DNA of 64,000 nucleotides from Virgisporangium aurantiacum (lineage in GTDB: Bacteria; Actinomycetota; Actinomycetes; Mycobacteriales; Micromonosporaceae), in the NCBI RefSeq assembly GCF_016863635.1, contig NZ_BOPG01000048.1, positions 175,499 through 239,498 on the forward strand. The letters run 5' to 3'. Below are positions 47,571 through 56,742 of this stretch, one piece after another (the stretch's first letter is position 1; each line of letters opens with the position of its first letter). The translations under genes and the position numbers were made by a program. The notes beneath the pieces were generated by a model. The model was not told the origin of the DNA. It made no database searches and was given only the letters and a program-made list of their open reading frames with translations.

Positions 47571-48824
47571 GTGATTGACCTGAAGCTCTTGCGAGACAAC
47601 CCCGACCTGGTACGCGCGAGCCAGCAGGCCCGGGGCGAGTCCGCCGCGAAGGTCGACACGTTGCTGGCGGCCGATGTGTCCCGGCGCGAGGCGGTGGCCC
47701 GGTTCGAGGCGCTGCGGGCCGAGCAGAAGCAGCTCGGCAAGCAGATGCCGAAGGCGAGCGGCGACGAGAAGGCCGCGCTGCTGGCCCGCACCAAGACGCT
47801 CTCCGACGACGTGAAGGCCGCCGCGGCGGCGGTCACCGCCGCGGAAGAGGCGCTGAAGGCGGCCCAGCTCGCGATCCCCAACGTCATCGAGGAGGGCGCG
47901 CCGGCCGGCGGCGAAGACGACTACGTCGTGCTGCGCGAGGTCGGCACGCGTCCCGCGCTCGACGCCCCGCGCGACCACCTGGAGCTCGGCGAGGCGCTGC
48001 GCGCGATCGACATGGAGCGCGGTGCCAAGGTCTCGGGATCGCGGTTCTACTTCCTCACCGGCGTCGGCGCGCTGCTCCAGCTGGGGCTGTTCAACCTGGC
48101 GATGCAGCAGGCCGTCGAGTACGGCTTCACGCCGATGATCCCGCCGGTGCTGGTGAAGCCGGAGGTCATGCAGGGCACCGGGTTCCTCGGCGAGCACGCG
48201 AGCGAGGTCTACCGGCTGGAAGCCGACGACTTGTACCTGGTCGGCACCAGCGAGGTGCCGCTGGCCGGCTACCACTCGGGCGAGATCCTCGACGAGCTGG
48301 CCGAGCCGCGCCGGTACGCGGGCTGGTCGTCGTGTTTCCGACGCGAAGCCGGTTCGCACGGCAAGGACACCCGCGGCATCATCCGGGTCCACCAGTTCGA
48401 CAAGATCGAGATGTTCTCGTACTGCCGGCCCGAGGAGGCCCACGACGAGCACCTGCGGCTGCTGGCGTGGGAGGAGGAGCTGCTGGCGAAGGTCGACATC
48501 CCCTACCGGGTGATCGACGTCGCCGCCGGCGACCTCGGCAGCAGCGCCGCCCGCAAGTACGACTGCGAGGCGTGGGTGCCGTCGCAGAACCGCTATCGCG
48601 AGGTCACCAGCACGTCGAACTGCACCTCGTACCAGGCCCGCCGGTTGAACATCCGGTATCGCGCGGAGGGCGGTTCGTCGCAGCCGGTCGCGACGCTGAA
48701 CGGCACCCTGGCCACGCCGCGGTGGATCGTGCCGATCCTGGAGAACCACCAGCAGCCCGACGGTTCGGTGCGGGTCCCGAAGGCGCTGCAGGCGTTTGTC
48801 GGAACCGACGTGCTCAGGCCCTAG
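47571..48824 (+). CDS. serS: Seryl-tRNA synthetase
   Basis: A 417-residue class II synthetase. The N-terminal long coiled-coil arm (about 30-105, with Ala/Lys/Glu-rich heptads) binds the tRNA variable arm. The catalytic domain has motif 2 FRREAGSHGKDTRGIIRVHQFDK and motif 3 LNGTLATPRWIVPILENHQ, with serine-site residues in TSEVPLAGYHSGE and the region SSAARKYDCEAWVPSQNRYREVTSTSNC. GTG 47571 gives the standard IDLKLLRDNP N-terminus. Charges tRNA-Ser and tRNA-Sec; essential. Confidence 0.97.
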   Translation: MIDLKLLRDNPDLVRASQQARGESAAKVDTLLAADVSRREAVARFEALRAEQKQLGKQMPKASGDEKAALLARTKTLSDDVKAAAAAVTAAEEALKAAQLAIPNVIEEGAPAGGEDDYVVLREVGTRPALDAPRDHLELGEALRAIDMERGAKVSGSRFYFLTGVGALLQLGLFNLAMQQAVEYGFTPMIPPVLVKPEVMQGTGFLGEHASEVYRLEADDLYLVGTSEVPLAGYHSGEILDELAEPRRYAGWSSCFRREAGSHGKDTRGIIRVHQFDKIEMFSYCRPEEAHDEHLRLLAWEEELLAKVDIPYRVIDVAAGDLGSSAARKYDCEAWVPSQNRYREVTSTSNCTSYQARRLNIRYRAEGGSSQPVATLNGTLATPRWIVPILENHQQPDGSVRVPKALQAFVGTDVLRP

Positions 48825-48911
48825 CAGTTTCGTTCGCGTTTGGTTGCTTGAGGTGGCGCGGTTGCGAAAGCGCGCTACGGTTGCTCCCCCCGATCCGGGA
48901 AGGAGCGCCAC

Positions 48912-49736
48912 ATGGTTCGCCCAGGTCTGCCGAAATTGATCGCCACCGACCTCGATGGCACGCTGGTGCGCAGCGACGACACCGTGAGCGCCTACACGCA
49001 CGACGTTCTGGCCCGGGTGAAGGCGGCCGGCATCCGGATCGTCGGTGCCACCGGTCGTGGGCCGCGGCTGACCGGGCTGGTGCGCACCGACATTCCCAGC
49101 GCCGACTACCTGGTGCTCGGCGGCGGCAGCCGGGTGCTCGACGTCACCGATCCGGGTGAACATCTCGTCCTGCGCGACGAGCGGCTGCCCGGGCCGGTGC
49201 TCGCCGAGGTGCTGGAGACGATCGAGCGCGCTTGTGCCGGTCCTCTATCGATCTTGATCGAAGCGGAGGACGGCCCGGAGTCGCCGTTGTGGGGCGACCC
49301 CGACCCGGCATGGCGCTATCCCGACGTGGTGGAGGCGCGGGTTCGCGCCGACTGCCTCACCGGTCCCGTGATCAAGGGGTTCGCCCGACACCCCGCCCAT
49401 GATGCCGACCGGCTGTTGGAGATCGCGCGCGACGCGGTGCCGCCGGCTGTGGCGTCGATCACGCAGGCCGGGCTCGGCTACATCGAGATCTGCCCGCCCG
49501 GCGTCGACAAGGCGACCGGGTTGGCGGTGGTGGTCACCGCGCTCGGTGCCGACCCCGACGACGTGCTGGTGTTCGGCGACATGCCCAATGACCTGCCGAT
49601 GTTCGCCTGGGCCGGGTTCGGTCGGGTCGCCGTGGCGAACGCGCACCCGCTCGTGAAGGCGGCCGCCGACGAGATCATCGGGAGCAACGACGACGACGGA
49701 GTGGCCCGGTACCTGGCCCGTATGTTGGGCTCGTGA
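48912..49736 (+). CDS. HAD superfamily (Cof-like, subclass IIB) phosphatase 1
   Basis: A 274-residue HAD hydrolase: motif I DLDGTLVRSDD with the nucleophile Asp, motif II GATGRG, motif III lysine within GPVIKGFARHP (or KATG) and motif IV FGDMPNDLPMFAW. The C2-type cap lies between about 90 and 190. Substrate is probably a small phosphorylated metabolite. Good Shine-Dalgarno gggaaggag. Four-base overlap with the next paralogue. Confidence 0.92.
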   Translation: MVRPGLPKLIATDLDGTLVRSDDTVSAYTHDVLARVKAAGIRIVGATGRGPRLTGLVRTDIPSADYLVLGGGSRVLDVTDPGEHLVLRDERLPGPVLAEVLETIERACAGPLSILIEAEDGPESPLWGDPDPAWRYPDVVEARVRADCLTGPVIKGFARHPAHDADRLLEIARDAVPPAVASITQAGLGYIEICPPGVDKATGLAVVVTALGADPDDVLVFGDMPNDLPMFAWAGFGRVAVANAHPLVKAAADEIIGSNDDDGVARYLARMLGS

Positions 49737-50527
49737 AGCTCGTCGCCACCGACATCGACGGAACCCTCCTCCGCTCCGACCGGACCCTGAGTGACCGCAC
49801 GATCGCGGTCCTGGACGCCCTGCCCGTGCCCCTGGTGATCGCCACCGGGCGGCCGTTGCGCTGGGTCATGGAGCTCTACGACATGCTCAACCACAAGCCG
49901 ATCGCCGTGGTGGCCAACGGCGCGGCGGTGTACGACCCGGAAACCGACGAACTGCTGCACTCGGCGCCGCTGTCGGTCGAGGAGCTGGCGCACGCCTGCG
50001 ACGCGCTACGCCGGGCGGTGCCCGACGCGGCGTTCGCCGTCGAGCTCGACGGTGGCCGGTCGATGGTGCACGAGGAGCTGTACGACATCGGCATGTGGGA
50101 GCGGACGATGGAGGGCCGCCGCGCCGGACAGCTGGCCGACGTGGTCGCCCAGCCGGCCGCGAAGCTGCTGGTGCGCTCGCCCGCCAACCGCGACTCCGAC
50201 GAGTTCGTCGCGATGGTCGCCGCCGCGTTGGAGGGGGTGTACGAGGCGACGCACTCGTCGCTGTCGGGCCTGGTGGAGATCTCCGCGACGGGCGTCACGA
50301 AGGCGTCGGGAGTGGCGTGGGTGGCGGCCCGGCTCGGTGTCGAGGCCGACGACGTGGTGGTGTTCGGCGACATGCCGAACGACGTGCCGATGCTCGCCTG
50401 GGCCGGGCGGGCGGTGGCGGTGGCCAACGCCCATCCGACCGTCAAGGAGGTCGCCGACGAGGTGACGGCGAGCAACGACGACGACGGCGTCGCGGTATGG
50501 CTGGAGCGGGAGCTCGCGAGCCGTTAG
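49733..50527 (+). CDS. HAD superfamily (Cof-like, subclass IIB) phosphatase 2
   Basis: A 264-residue paralogue of the preceding gene: DIDGTLLRSDRT, IATGRPLRWV, the lysine in GVTKASGVAW and VFGDMPNDVPMLAWAG. GTG 49733 overlaps the preceding stop (GTGA). Tandem duplicates after serS are conserved in related actinomycetes. The last four bases overlap the convergent bpa stop. Confidence 0.92.
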   Translation: MKLVATDIDGTLLRSDRTLSDRTIAVLDALPVPLVIATGRPLRWVMELYDMLNHKPIAVVANGAAVYDPETDELLHSAPLSVEELAHACDALRRAVPDAAFAVELDGGRSMVHEELYDIGMWERTMEGRRAGQLADVVAQPAAKLLVRSPANRDSDEFVAMVAAALEGVYEATHSSLSGLVEISATGVTKASGVAWVAARLGVEADDVVVFGDMPNDVPMLAWAGRAVAVANAHPTVKEVADEVTASNDDDGVAVWLERELASR

Positions 50528-51090
50528 AGGTACTGGCCCGGGCTGTCGCCGTCGCTCTCGGTGCCGCCCGGCATGCCGGGGATGCCGCGCCCGCTCATCG
50601 GCAGGGCCGGGCGGTTGCCGCGCATGTGCTCCAGCTGGGCCCGCGCCGCCATCTGCTGGGCGACGATCGCGGCCTGGATGCCGTGGAACAGCCCCTCCAG
50701 CCAGCCGACCAGTTGCGCCTGCGCGATCCGCAGTTCGGGCTCGGACGGGGTGCCGTCGGCGAACGGCAGCGTGATCCGCTCGAGTTCCTCGCGGAGCTCC
50801 GGCGCCAGACCGTCTTCGAGTTCGAGGATCGACCGGCGGTGGATCTCCTTGAGCCGCCGGCGGCCGGCGTCGTCGAGCGGCGCCGCGCGCACCTCCTCGA
50901 GCAGCTGCTTGATCATGTTGCCGATGCGCATGACCTTCGCCGGCTGCTCGATCAGCCGGGTCGGGTCCTCCTTGTCCTCATCGGCGTCGCGCTGTCCGTC
51001 GACGTCGACCGTGCCGATCGGACGGCCGTCGGGCCCGACCACGAGCACGGTGCGGCCATCCTCCTGCGCTTCCTCTGCCATGCCGTCCAT
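50524..51090 (-). CDS. bpa: Bacterial proteasome activator (Bpa/PafE family)
   Basis: A 188-residue protein matching Bpa: acidic N-terminus, RTVLVVGPDGRPIG, a four-helix bundle (about 45-145, with RIGNMIKQLLEEVR, LKEIHRRSILELEDGL and AQAQLVGWLEGLFHGIQAAI) and the C-terminal tetrapeptide GQYL that docks into 20S alpha-ring pockets. Bpa forms an ATP-independent dodecameric ring that opens the proteasome for unfolded substrates. Its presence implies 20S genes elsewhere. Start ATG 51090 or 51081. Confidence 0.95.
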   Translation of the reverse strand: MDGMAEEAQEDGRTVLVVGPDGRPIGTVDVDGQRDADEDKEDPTRLIEQPAKVMRIGNMIKQLLEEVRAAPLDDAGRRRLKEIHRRSILELEDGLAPELREELERITLPFADGTPSEPELRIAQAQLVGWLEGLFHGIQAAIVAQQMAARAQLEHMRGNRPALPMSGRGIPGMPGGTESDGDSPGQYL

Positions 51091-51137
51091 CCTTGCTCAT
51101 CCGCGGCGATCTCCGATGTCCCGGGCACACTTGGTGG

Positions 51138-51884
51138 GTGGCTGACGTTCTGACCCGGCCGGCGCCACCGCCGGATGTCGTGCTCCGGTACGGCGACCAC
51201 CCGGAACACGTGATCGACCTGCGGCTGCCGGCCACCCCGGCGGGTCCGCTGGTGGTCTTCCTGCACGGCGGGTTCTGGCGGGCGGCCTATGACCGAACGC
51301 ACACCGGCCCGCTCGCGGCCGACCTCGCCGCCCGCGGGTTCCCGGTGGCGTGCCCGGAATACCGCCGGGTCGGGCAGCCCGGCGGCGGCTGGCCGGGCAC
51401 GCTCGACGACGTCGAGGCGGCGCTGGCCGCGCTGCCCGGCCTGGTGCGCCCGTACGCCGACCCGGCCGGCGCCGTGCTCGCCGGGCACTCGGCCGGCGGA
51501 CACCTGGCCCTGCTCAACGCGCACACGCCGGGGCTGGCCGGGGTGGTGGCGCTGGCGCCGGTGGCCGACCTCGCCGAGGGTCACCGCACCGGAATGGGCT
51601 CAGGTGCCGTGGCGGCGCTGCTCGGCGGCGGTCCGCACGACGTCCCCGAGCGTTTCGACCGGGCCGATCCGGCCCGGCGCGGCCCGCTGCCCATACCCAC
51701 CGTGATCATTCACGGCGACGCTGATGCCGACGTGCCGTTGGCGAACTCGGCCGGATATGCGGCTTCTGTCGGGGGAGATTTGTGCCGTATACAGGTACTT
51801 CCCGGAGTTGAGCATTTCGCCGTCATAGATCCGCTATCGGAGTCGTGGCACCACGTCCTGAGCGCATTGGCAGGCCTTCGGTGA
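51138..51884 (+). CDS. Alpha/beta hydrolase (kynurenine formamidase/carboxylesterase-like)
   Basis: A 248-residue hydrolase: oxyanion motif VFLHGGFWRAAYDR, nucleophile GHSAGGHLALL, acidic residue in IIHGDADADVPL and His in GVEHFAVIDPLS complete the triad. HGGFW is typical of arylformamidase and BD-FAE-type esterases. GTG 51138 (VADVLTRPAP) is chosen since upstream residues are unlike the family and run into the bpa promoter. No kynureninase or other tryptophan gene is near. Confidence 0.88.
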   Translation: MADVLTRPAPPPDVVLRYGDHPEHVIDLRLPATPAGPLVVFLHGGFWRAAYDRTHTGPLAADLAARGFPVACPEYRRVGQPGGGWPGTLDDVEAALAALPGLVRPYADPAGAVLAGHSAGGHLALLNAHTPGLAGVVALAPVADLAEGHRTGMGSGAVAALLGGGPHDVPERFDRADPARRGPLPIPTVIIHGDADADVPLANSAGYAASVGGDLCRIQVLPGVEHFAVIDPLSESWHHVLSALAGLR

Positions 51885-51968
51885 CTCTCGGCATTGACTG
51901 ACCGCCGCATACCGGGTAGGAACGCCAACGGGCGGCAGACCGGCCCGCATTCACTTGGAGGCTGAATC

Positions 51969-53159
51969 TTGTCCCAACTCACTCGGCGGGGCGCTCTGCG
52001 ACTGTTCGGATCGCTGGGCGCCGCCGGAATGGCCGCACCCGTGCTGTCCGCCTGCACGTCGTCCGGCAACGACGCCGCCGCTCCGTCGAAGGGCACCGTC
52101 AAGATCGGCGTCCTGACGCCGCAGTCCGGCACGAACAAGTCGCAGGGCGACGACATGCGGCAGGGCTTCGACCTCTACCTCAACCTGAACGGGCGCCGGC
52201 TGGGCGGGTACGACGTCCAGGTGCTCAATGCCGACGAGGGCGAGTCCGCGGCGAGCGGCAAGGCCGCGCTGGAGAAGCTGCACAAGGACGGCGCGGTCGC
52301 CGTCACCGGGGTCGCCAACGCCGCGGTCATGACGGAGGTCCGTGACCTCGTCGAGTCGGCACACATCCCGCTGATCGGCTCGAACGCGTCGCCGCAGCTG
52401 CTCAACACGCTGTACATCTGGCGCACCTCGTACGTCGACACCGAGCCGGGCGCGGCCCTGGGCGAGCACGTCGCCTCGAAGCTCAACAACGGAACCGCCT
52501 ACATGATCGCGCCCGAGGCGATCGGGCGCGACGGGATCCAGGGCTTCCAGAACACGCTGACGTCCGCGGAGGGCAAGATCGAGGGCCCGCCGACGTACGT
52601 TCCGCAGGGCACCACGAACTTCGGCACGTGGCTGAACCCGCTGAAGAACAACACCAACATCAAGGCGGTGTTCGCGTTCTTCTCCGGCGCTTCGGCCGAG
52701 GCGTTCGTCAAGAACTACGCGGCGGCCGGGCTCAAGGGCAAGATCCCGCTGTACGGGCCGGGCTTCCTCACCGAGGGTCCGCTGCTGGCCCAGCAGGGTG
52801 CGACCGCCGAGGGCGTGTGGACGTCGCTCAACTACTCGCCCGACCTCGACAACGCCACCAACCGCCGGTTCTCGGCCGAGTACCAGAAGCGGCACCAGGT
52901 CAACCCGACGACGTACGCGATGGCGTCGTACGACGCGGGCGCCGTGCTCGACAAGGCGCTGAGCCTGCTCGACGGTCCGCTGTCCGGCGAGACGCTGAAC
53001 GCGGCGATCGGCCGGGTCGGCCAGATCAGCAGCCCGCGCGGTAACTGGCAGTTCAACCAGAACCGGTCGCCGCAGCAGCGGTGGTACCTGCGCCAGGTGC
53101 GGATCGACGGCGCGGTGCTCGCCAACAACGTGGTGTCGGAGCTGGTGACTCTCGGTTAA
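51969..53159 (+). CDS. Branched-chain amino-acid-type ABC substrate-binding lipoprotein (normal order)
   Basis: A 396-residue type I periplasmic-binding protein. The N-terminus LTRRGALRLFG resembles a Tat signal, followed by lipobox LSACTSS. Two lobes are in canonical order: VKIGVLTPQSGTNKSQGDDMRQGFDLYL (N-lobe), VTGVANAAVMTEVRDLVESAHIPLIGSNA, then YGPGFLTEGPLLAQQG and ASYDAGAVLDKALSLLDGP (C-lobe). TTG 51969 with ggagg 8 bases upstream. No permease or ATPase genes accompany it, so it is an orphan binding protein. Confidence 0.92.
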   Translation: MSQLTRRGALRLFGSLGAAGMAAPVLSACTSSGNDAAAPSKGTVKIGVLTPQSGTNKSQGDDMRQGFDLYLNLNGRRLGGYDVQVLNADEGESAASGKAALEKLHKDGAVAVTGVANAAVMTEVRDLVESAHIPLIGSNASPQLLNTLYIWRTSYVDTEPGAALGEHVASKLNNGTAYMIAPEAIGRDGIQGFQNTLTSAEGKIEGPPTYVPQGTTNFGTWLNPLKNNTNIKAVFAFFSGASAEAFVKNYAAAGLKGKIPLYGPGFLTEGPLLAQQGATAEGVWTSLNYSPDLDNATNRRFSAEYQKRHQVNPTTYAMASYDAGAVLDKALSLLDGPLSGETLNAAIGRVGQISSPRGNWQFNQNRSPQQRWYLRQVRIDGAVLANNVVSELVTLG

Positions 53160-53242
53160 GAGGTCGGCTGGCCGGTTGTCGGATCCGGTACGCCCGCACC
53201 TACGCATGTCGGGTAATCGGTTCGATCCGGCCCACATCCGTC

Positions 53243-53257
53243 TGTCGAGTATCGACA
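53243..53257. promoter_or_regulatory. Short dyad upstream of the HEFTH membrane-protein gene
   Basis: tgtcga-gta-tcgaca, 6-bp arms, 49 bases before the GTG start at 53306. Operator-like, but short and unassigned. Confidence 0.25.
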
Positions 53258-53305
53258 CGGTGCGCGATGCTCAAGGAAGATTGTGGTGCCCCGATCCGTA
53301 GGTAG

Positions 53306-54832
53306 GTGTCCGTGACGAGTCCGCCCCCGTCCCCCGCGTCCGCGGGAGAGCCGCAGCCGCTCGTGGTCCGGGAACCGACCGTCGCGATCATTCCTACCCA
53401 GTACCGGCCGCCCAACCATGGCGGTTACTCAGGGTATCCGTCCCCTAGCTATTCGCCGCCGCCGAACTACTACCGGCCGGTCATCCCCGCGCAATACCCG
53501 TCCCAGTACCCGCGGCCGGTCTACCTTCCGCCGCCGCGCCGGCGGCGGCGCGGGCCCGTGGTGGTCGCGGTGCTGGCCGTGCTCGCGGTGCTCTCGCTCG
53601 GCGGTGCCGCGGCGGTGTCGGCCGCCACCGATACCGACGGCGCGGTCCGTGTGCTCGGCGGCCCCGGCCCGGCCGGCGCGAAGACCGACGCCCGCGACGG
53701 CGCGCTGGTCGAGGTGCTGAACCGGCGGGCGAAGGCGGTCAAGGAGCGCGACAAGACCGCGTTCGTGGCCGACATCGACAAGAGCGACCCGGACTTCGTC
53801 GCGAAACAGGAAACCGTCTACGAGAACCTGACCAAGCTGCCGTTCGACGAGTTCGGCTACAAGCTCGGCGACTCGGCCGGCTTCGACGACAGCATCCCCA
53901 CCGAGCTGAAGAGCAAGTACGGCGGCCAGATCCGGGCACCCGGTGTGTCGATCATCCACCGCATCCGGAACATCGACCCCAACCCGGTGGCGGCGCCGTG
54001 GGTGCCGATCTACGCGCAGGTGTCGTCGAAGTGGCTGCTGGTGGGCGAGGCCTCGGGCAAGGACCTGCCGTCGGGGGTCGGTGGGCAGCCCTGGGACGGT
54101 GGGCCGATCGTCGTCGAGCAGACCGAGAAGATCGTGGGCGTGTTCGCGGCCAACAACCGCACCCTGGCCCGCCAGCTCGTGGAGATCGCCGATCTGGCGT
54201 TGGAGCAGGTCGCCGTCGTGCGGCCGGGTCAGTGGGTCGGCAAGGTCTTCATGACGGCGGTGCGCGACCGGAAGGTGTTCGACGCGTACTTCGGCGCCAC
54301 CCCGGAACGGGTCGACCAGGTGGCCGCGATCGCGGTGCCGCACTACAACGACGTGCCCGACTGGAACTCGCAGGCCACCTACTCGGCCACCCGGGTGATC
54401 TTCAACCCCGACGAGATCGACGAGGACACCGACCAGCTCGGCGCCGACATGTCGCACGAGTTCACGCACGCGGCCATGGCGCCGGTGACCACCGGCTGGA
54501 CACCCACCTGGCTGGTCGAGGGGTTCGCCGAGTACGTCTCCTACAAGAACGTCCAGATCAACTCGGAGAGCCTCAAGCGGGCCCTGGAGGGCGCGGCCAC
54601 CGACAACCTCGAGGCCGGCGAGAAGTTCTACGAGGAGCCGATCAACTACATCACCGGGTGGCTGGCCTGCCGCATGATCTCCGAGACCTACGGCGAGGCG
54701 AAACTCATCGCGTTGTACGAGAAGTTCCAGTCGACCTCGAACGAGGACGTCGTGGTCAACCAGGTGCTGGGCGTTTCGCGCGCCACGCTGATCAAGGACT
54801 GGCAGGACTACGTGGCGAAGCAGCGTCGCTAG
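53306..54832 (+). CDS. Membrane-anchored putative metallopeptidase (HEFTH, peptidase MA-like)
   Basis: A 508-residue protein: Pro/Tyr-rich cytoplasmic head (1-75), basic patch RRRRR and one membrane helix (VVVAVLAVLAVLSLGGAAAVSAA), then an extracytoplasmic region. The C-terminal third has the zincin core H384-E-F-T-H388 followed by TWLVEGFAEYVSY, with a downstream Glu as third ligand, as in gluzincins. The N-terminal extracytoplasmic part (about 125-270) has no recognised domain. Head repeats of P-x-Y type suggest protein contacts. Substrate unknown. GTG 53306 or GTG 53312. Confidence 0.8.
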   Translation: MSVTSPPPSPASAGEPQPLVVREPTVAIIPTQYRPPNHGGYSGYPSPSYSPPPNYYRPVIPAQYPSQYPRPVYLPPPRRRRRGPVVVAVLAVLAVLSLGGAAAVSAATDTDGAVRVLGGPGPAGAKTDARDGALVEVLNRRAKAVKERDKTAFVADIDKSDPDFVAKQETVYENLTKLPFDEFGYKLGDSAGFDDSIPTELKSKYGGQIRAPGVSIIHRIRNIDPNPVAAPWVPIYAQVSSKWLLVGEASGKDLPSGVGGQPWDGGPIVVEQTEKIVGVFAANNRTLARQLVEIADLALEQVAVVRPGQWVGKVFMTAVRDRKVFDAYFGATPERVDQVAAIAVPHYNDVPDWNSQATYSATRVIFNPDEIDEDTDQLGADMSHEFTHAAMAPVTTGWTPTWLVEGFAEYVSYKNVQINSESLKRALEGAATDNLEAGEKFYEEPINYITGWLACRMISETYGEAKLIALYEKFQSTSNEDVVVNQVLGVSRATLIKDWQDYVAKQRR

Positions 54833-54860
54833 GCCGTGCTACCGAAATCCCGCACAAGAG

Positions 54861-54897
54861 CGCATGACCACCTCCGCTTCGCTACGGCGGTCATGCG
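54861..54897. terminator. Hairpin shared by convergent genes, one arm in coding sequence
   Basis: Arms cgcatgaccacc and ggcggtcatgcg pair over 11 of 12 positions with a 13-nt loop. The right arm contains the stop codon and last codons of the minus-strand zinc-finger gene. Confidence 0.7.
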
Positions 54898-55154
54898 ACC
54901 TCTTCGTCGACGAAGCACCAGCGCCACCGCTCGTTCGGTTCGATCGACCGCACCACCGGGTGCTTGACCTCGGCGTAGTGCGCGCTCGCGTGCCGGCCCG
55001 GCGAGGAGTCACAGCAGCCGACGTGCCCGCATTCCAGGCACAACCGCAGGTGCACCCAGTTGCGGTGACCGGCCGCCACGCAGTCGACGCACTCGCGCTC
55101 GGCCGGCACCGGCTTGGCGTCGAGCGGCGTCTCGGCCAGATGCGAACAACTCAT
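54891..55154 (-). CDS. UBP-type zinc finger protein
   Basis: An 87-residue protein that is essentially one ZnF-UBP domain: CVDCVAAGHRNWVHLRLCLECGHVGCCDSSPGRHASAHY, with the Cys/His ligands in the family order, ending WRWCFVDEEVA. In eukaryotes the domain binds the ubiquitin C-terminus; in actinomycetes it is commonly fused to or next to Na+/H+ antiporters. The start overlaps the antiporter stop (ATGA), so the two are translationally coupled. Confidence 0.93.
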   Translation of the reverse strand: MSCSHLAETPLDAKPVPAERECVDCVAAGHRNWVHLRLCLECGHVGCCDSSPGRHASAHYAEVKHPVVRSIEPNERWRWCFVDEEVA

Positions 55155-56728
55155 GACGTCTCCAACTTCCGTTCGAGCATCGACTCTTCCAGATCCATCT
55201 CGTGCTGGGCGCGGCGCAGCACCTCCTCGGTGATGCGACCCTCGTCACGCGCCTGCCGGAACACTTCCCGCTCGGCGTCGATCATCTCCCGGCGGATCCG
55301 GACGTAGGCCCGTGAGGGCGTCTCGGTGCCCGCGGCGCCAAGTCGTTCCCAGGCTACGTTGTTCCGTTGCTGTGTGAGCTTCTCAAGGCGTTTGACGACC
55401 GATTCCGGCGCGTCGCCGGCCTGCTCGTCGAGCCGCTCCCGGGCGGCCCGGCTGGCCCGGTTCTGGATGGCGGCCTCGGCCAGCACGTCGGCCTGCGGGT
55501 CGTCGGGCTGCAGTTTGAGCCGCCGCACCAGCGGTTGCAGCGTCATGCCCTGCAGCAGCAGGGTGGCGACGATCGTCGCGAACGCGATGAAGACGAACAG
55601 GTCGCGCGGGTATTCGTGGTCGCCGGCCAGCGTGTCCGGCAGGGTCAGGGCGGCGCCCAGCGTCACGACGCCGCGCATGCCGGCCCAGGCGAGCACGGTG
55701 GGCACCTTCACCGGTGGCCGCGGGTCGCGATCGCGGATCCGCGGCACCAGCCGGGCCAGGTAGGTCACCGGGAACAGCCAGATGAAGCGGGCCGCGACCA
55801 CCGTGCCCAGCACGGCGGCGGTGACCGCGGCCACGGTGCGGGTCGGCGTCTCCACGTTGTCCAGGATTTCCCGCAGTTGCAGCCCCACGAGCAGGAAGAC
55901 CATGCCCTCCAGCAGGAAGTTGACGAGCCGCCAGAACGCGCCCATCTGCAGGCGGGACGCCGCCGACATGAGCGTCGGCCAGCGGTGGCCGAGGGCCAGC
56001 CCGGTGACGACCACCGCCACCACGCCCGACGAGTGGATCCGCTCCGCGGCGAGCACCACCACGAACGGCGTGATCAGCGACAACGCGTTGTCGACCAGCG
56101 GGTCGGTCGTCACCTTGTGCAGGAAACCGAACACCAGCGCGCCGAGCGCTCCGATGAGGATGCCGCCGCCCGCGGCCCGCACGGTGTCCCAGGCGATCTC
56201 GCCGGGGCCGACCGAGCCACCGGCCGCCGCCAGCGTCGCGAGCCGCAGCAGCACCAGCGCTGTCGCGTCGTTGATCAGGCTCTCGCCCTCGAGGATCGTG
56301 ACCATCCGCCGGGGCAGGCCGATCCGCCGGGCCACGGCGGTCGCCGACACGGCGTCGGGCGGTGCGACCACCGCGCCGAGCGCGAGGCAGATCGAGAACG
56401 GGACGCCCGGCAGCAGCGCGTGCGCGACGGCGCCGACCGCGAACGCGGTGAACAGCACCAGACCGATCGCGAGCAGCAGGATCGGGCGCAGGTTGAAGCG
56501 GAACGCCGGAACGGAGGTCTCCAGCGCCGCCACGTAGAGCAGCGGCGGGAGGACCCCGATCAGAACGAACTCGGATTCGAGATGAATCGTCGGAAAGCCG
56601 GGCACCACCGAGAGGGCGAGCCCGGCGATCACGAGAACGATAGGGGTCAGGAGGCCGAACCGCTTGGCGGCGGCCGAGACGGCCACCACGATGGCGACCA
56701 GTCCGACTATCTCGAGCAGATGTCCCAA
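55151..56728 (-). CDS. Na+/H+ antiporter, CPA1/NhaP family
   Basis: About 525 residues: 12-13 helices (first IVGLVAIVVAVSAAAKRFG), the conserved APPDAVSATAVARRIGLP and EGESLINDATALVLLRL (ND is the ion-binding motif), IHSSGVVAVVVTGLALGHRWP, then WAGMRGVVTLGAALTLP. The cytoplasmic tail (about 410-525) is helical and charged (DEQAGDAPESVVKRLEKLTQQRNNVAW). The start is uncertain: TTG 56728 gives a clean first helix but lacks a Shine-Dalgarno; the open frame to 56902 is a shadow of the neighbouring repeat gene. Exports Na+ in exchange for H+. Confidence 0.9.
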   Translation of the reverse strand: MGHLLEIVGLVAIVVAVSAAAKRFGLLTPIVLVIAGLALSVVPGFPTIHLESEFVLIGVLPPLLYVAALETSVPAFRFNLRPILLLAIGLVLFTAFAVGAVAHALLPGVPFSICLALGAVVAPPDAVSATAVARRIGLPRRMVTILEGESLINDATALVLLRLATLAAAGGSVGPGEIAWDTVRAAGGGILIGALGALVFGFLHKVTTDPLVDNALSLITPFVVVLAAERIHSSGVVAVVVTGLALGHRWPTLMSAASRLQMGAFWRLVNFLLEGMVFLLVGLQLREILDNVETPTRTVAAVTAAVLGTVVAARFIWLFPVTYLARLVPRIRDRDPRPPVKVPTVLAWAGMRGVVTLGAALTLPDTLAGDHEYPRDLFVFIAFATIVATLLLQGMTLQPLVRRLKLQPDDPQADVLAEAAIQNRASRAARERLDEQAGDAPESVVKRLEKLTQQRNNVAWERLGAAGTETPSRAYVRIRREMIDAEREVFRQARDEGRITEEVLRRAQHEMDLEESMLERKLETS

Positions 56729-56742
56729 GATCGGCGGCGCGG

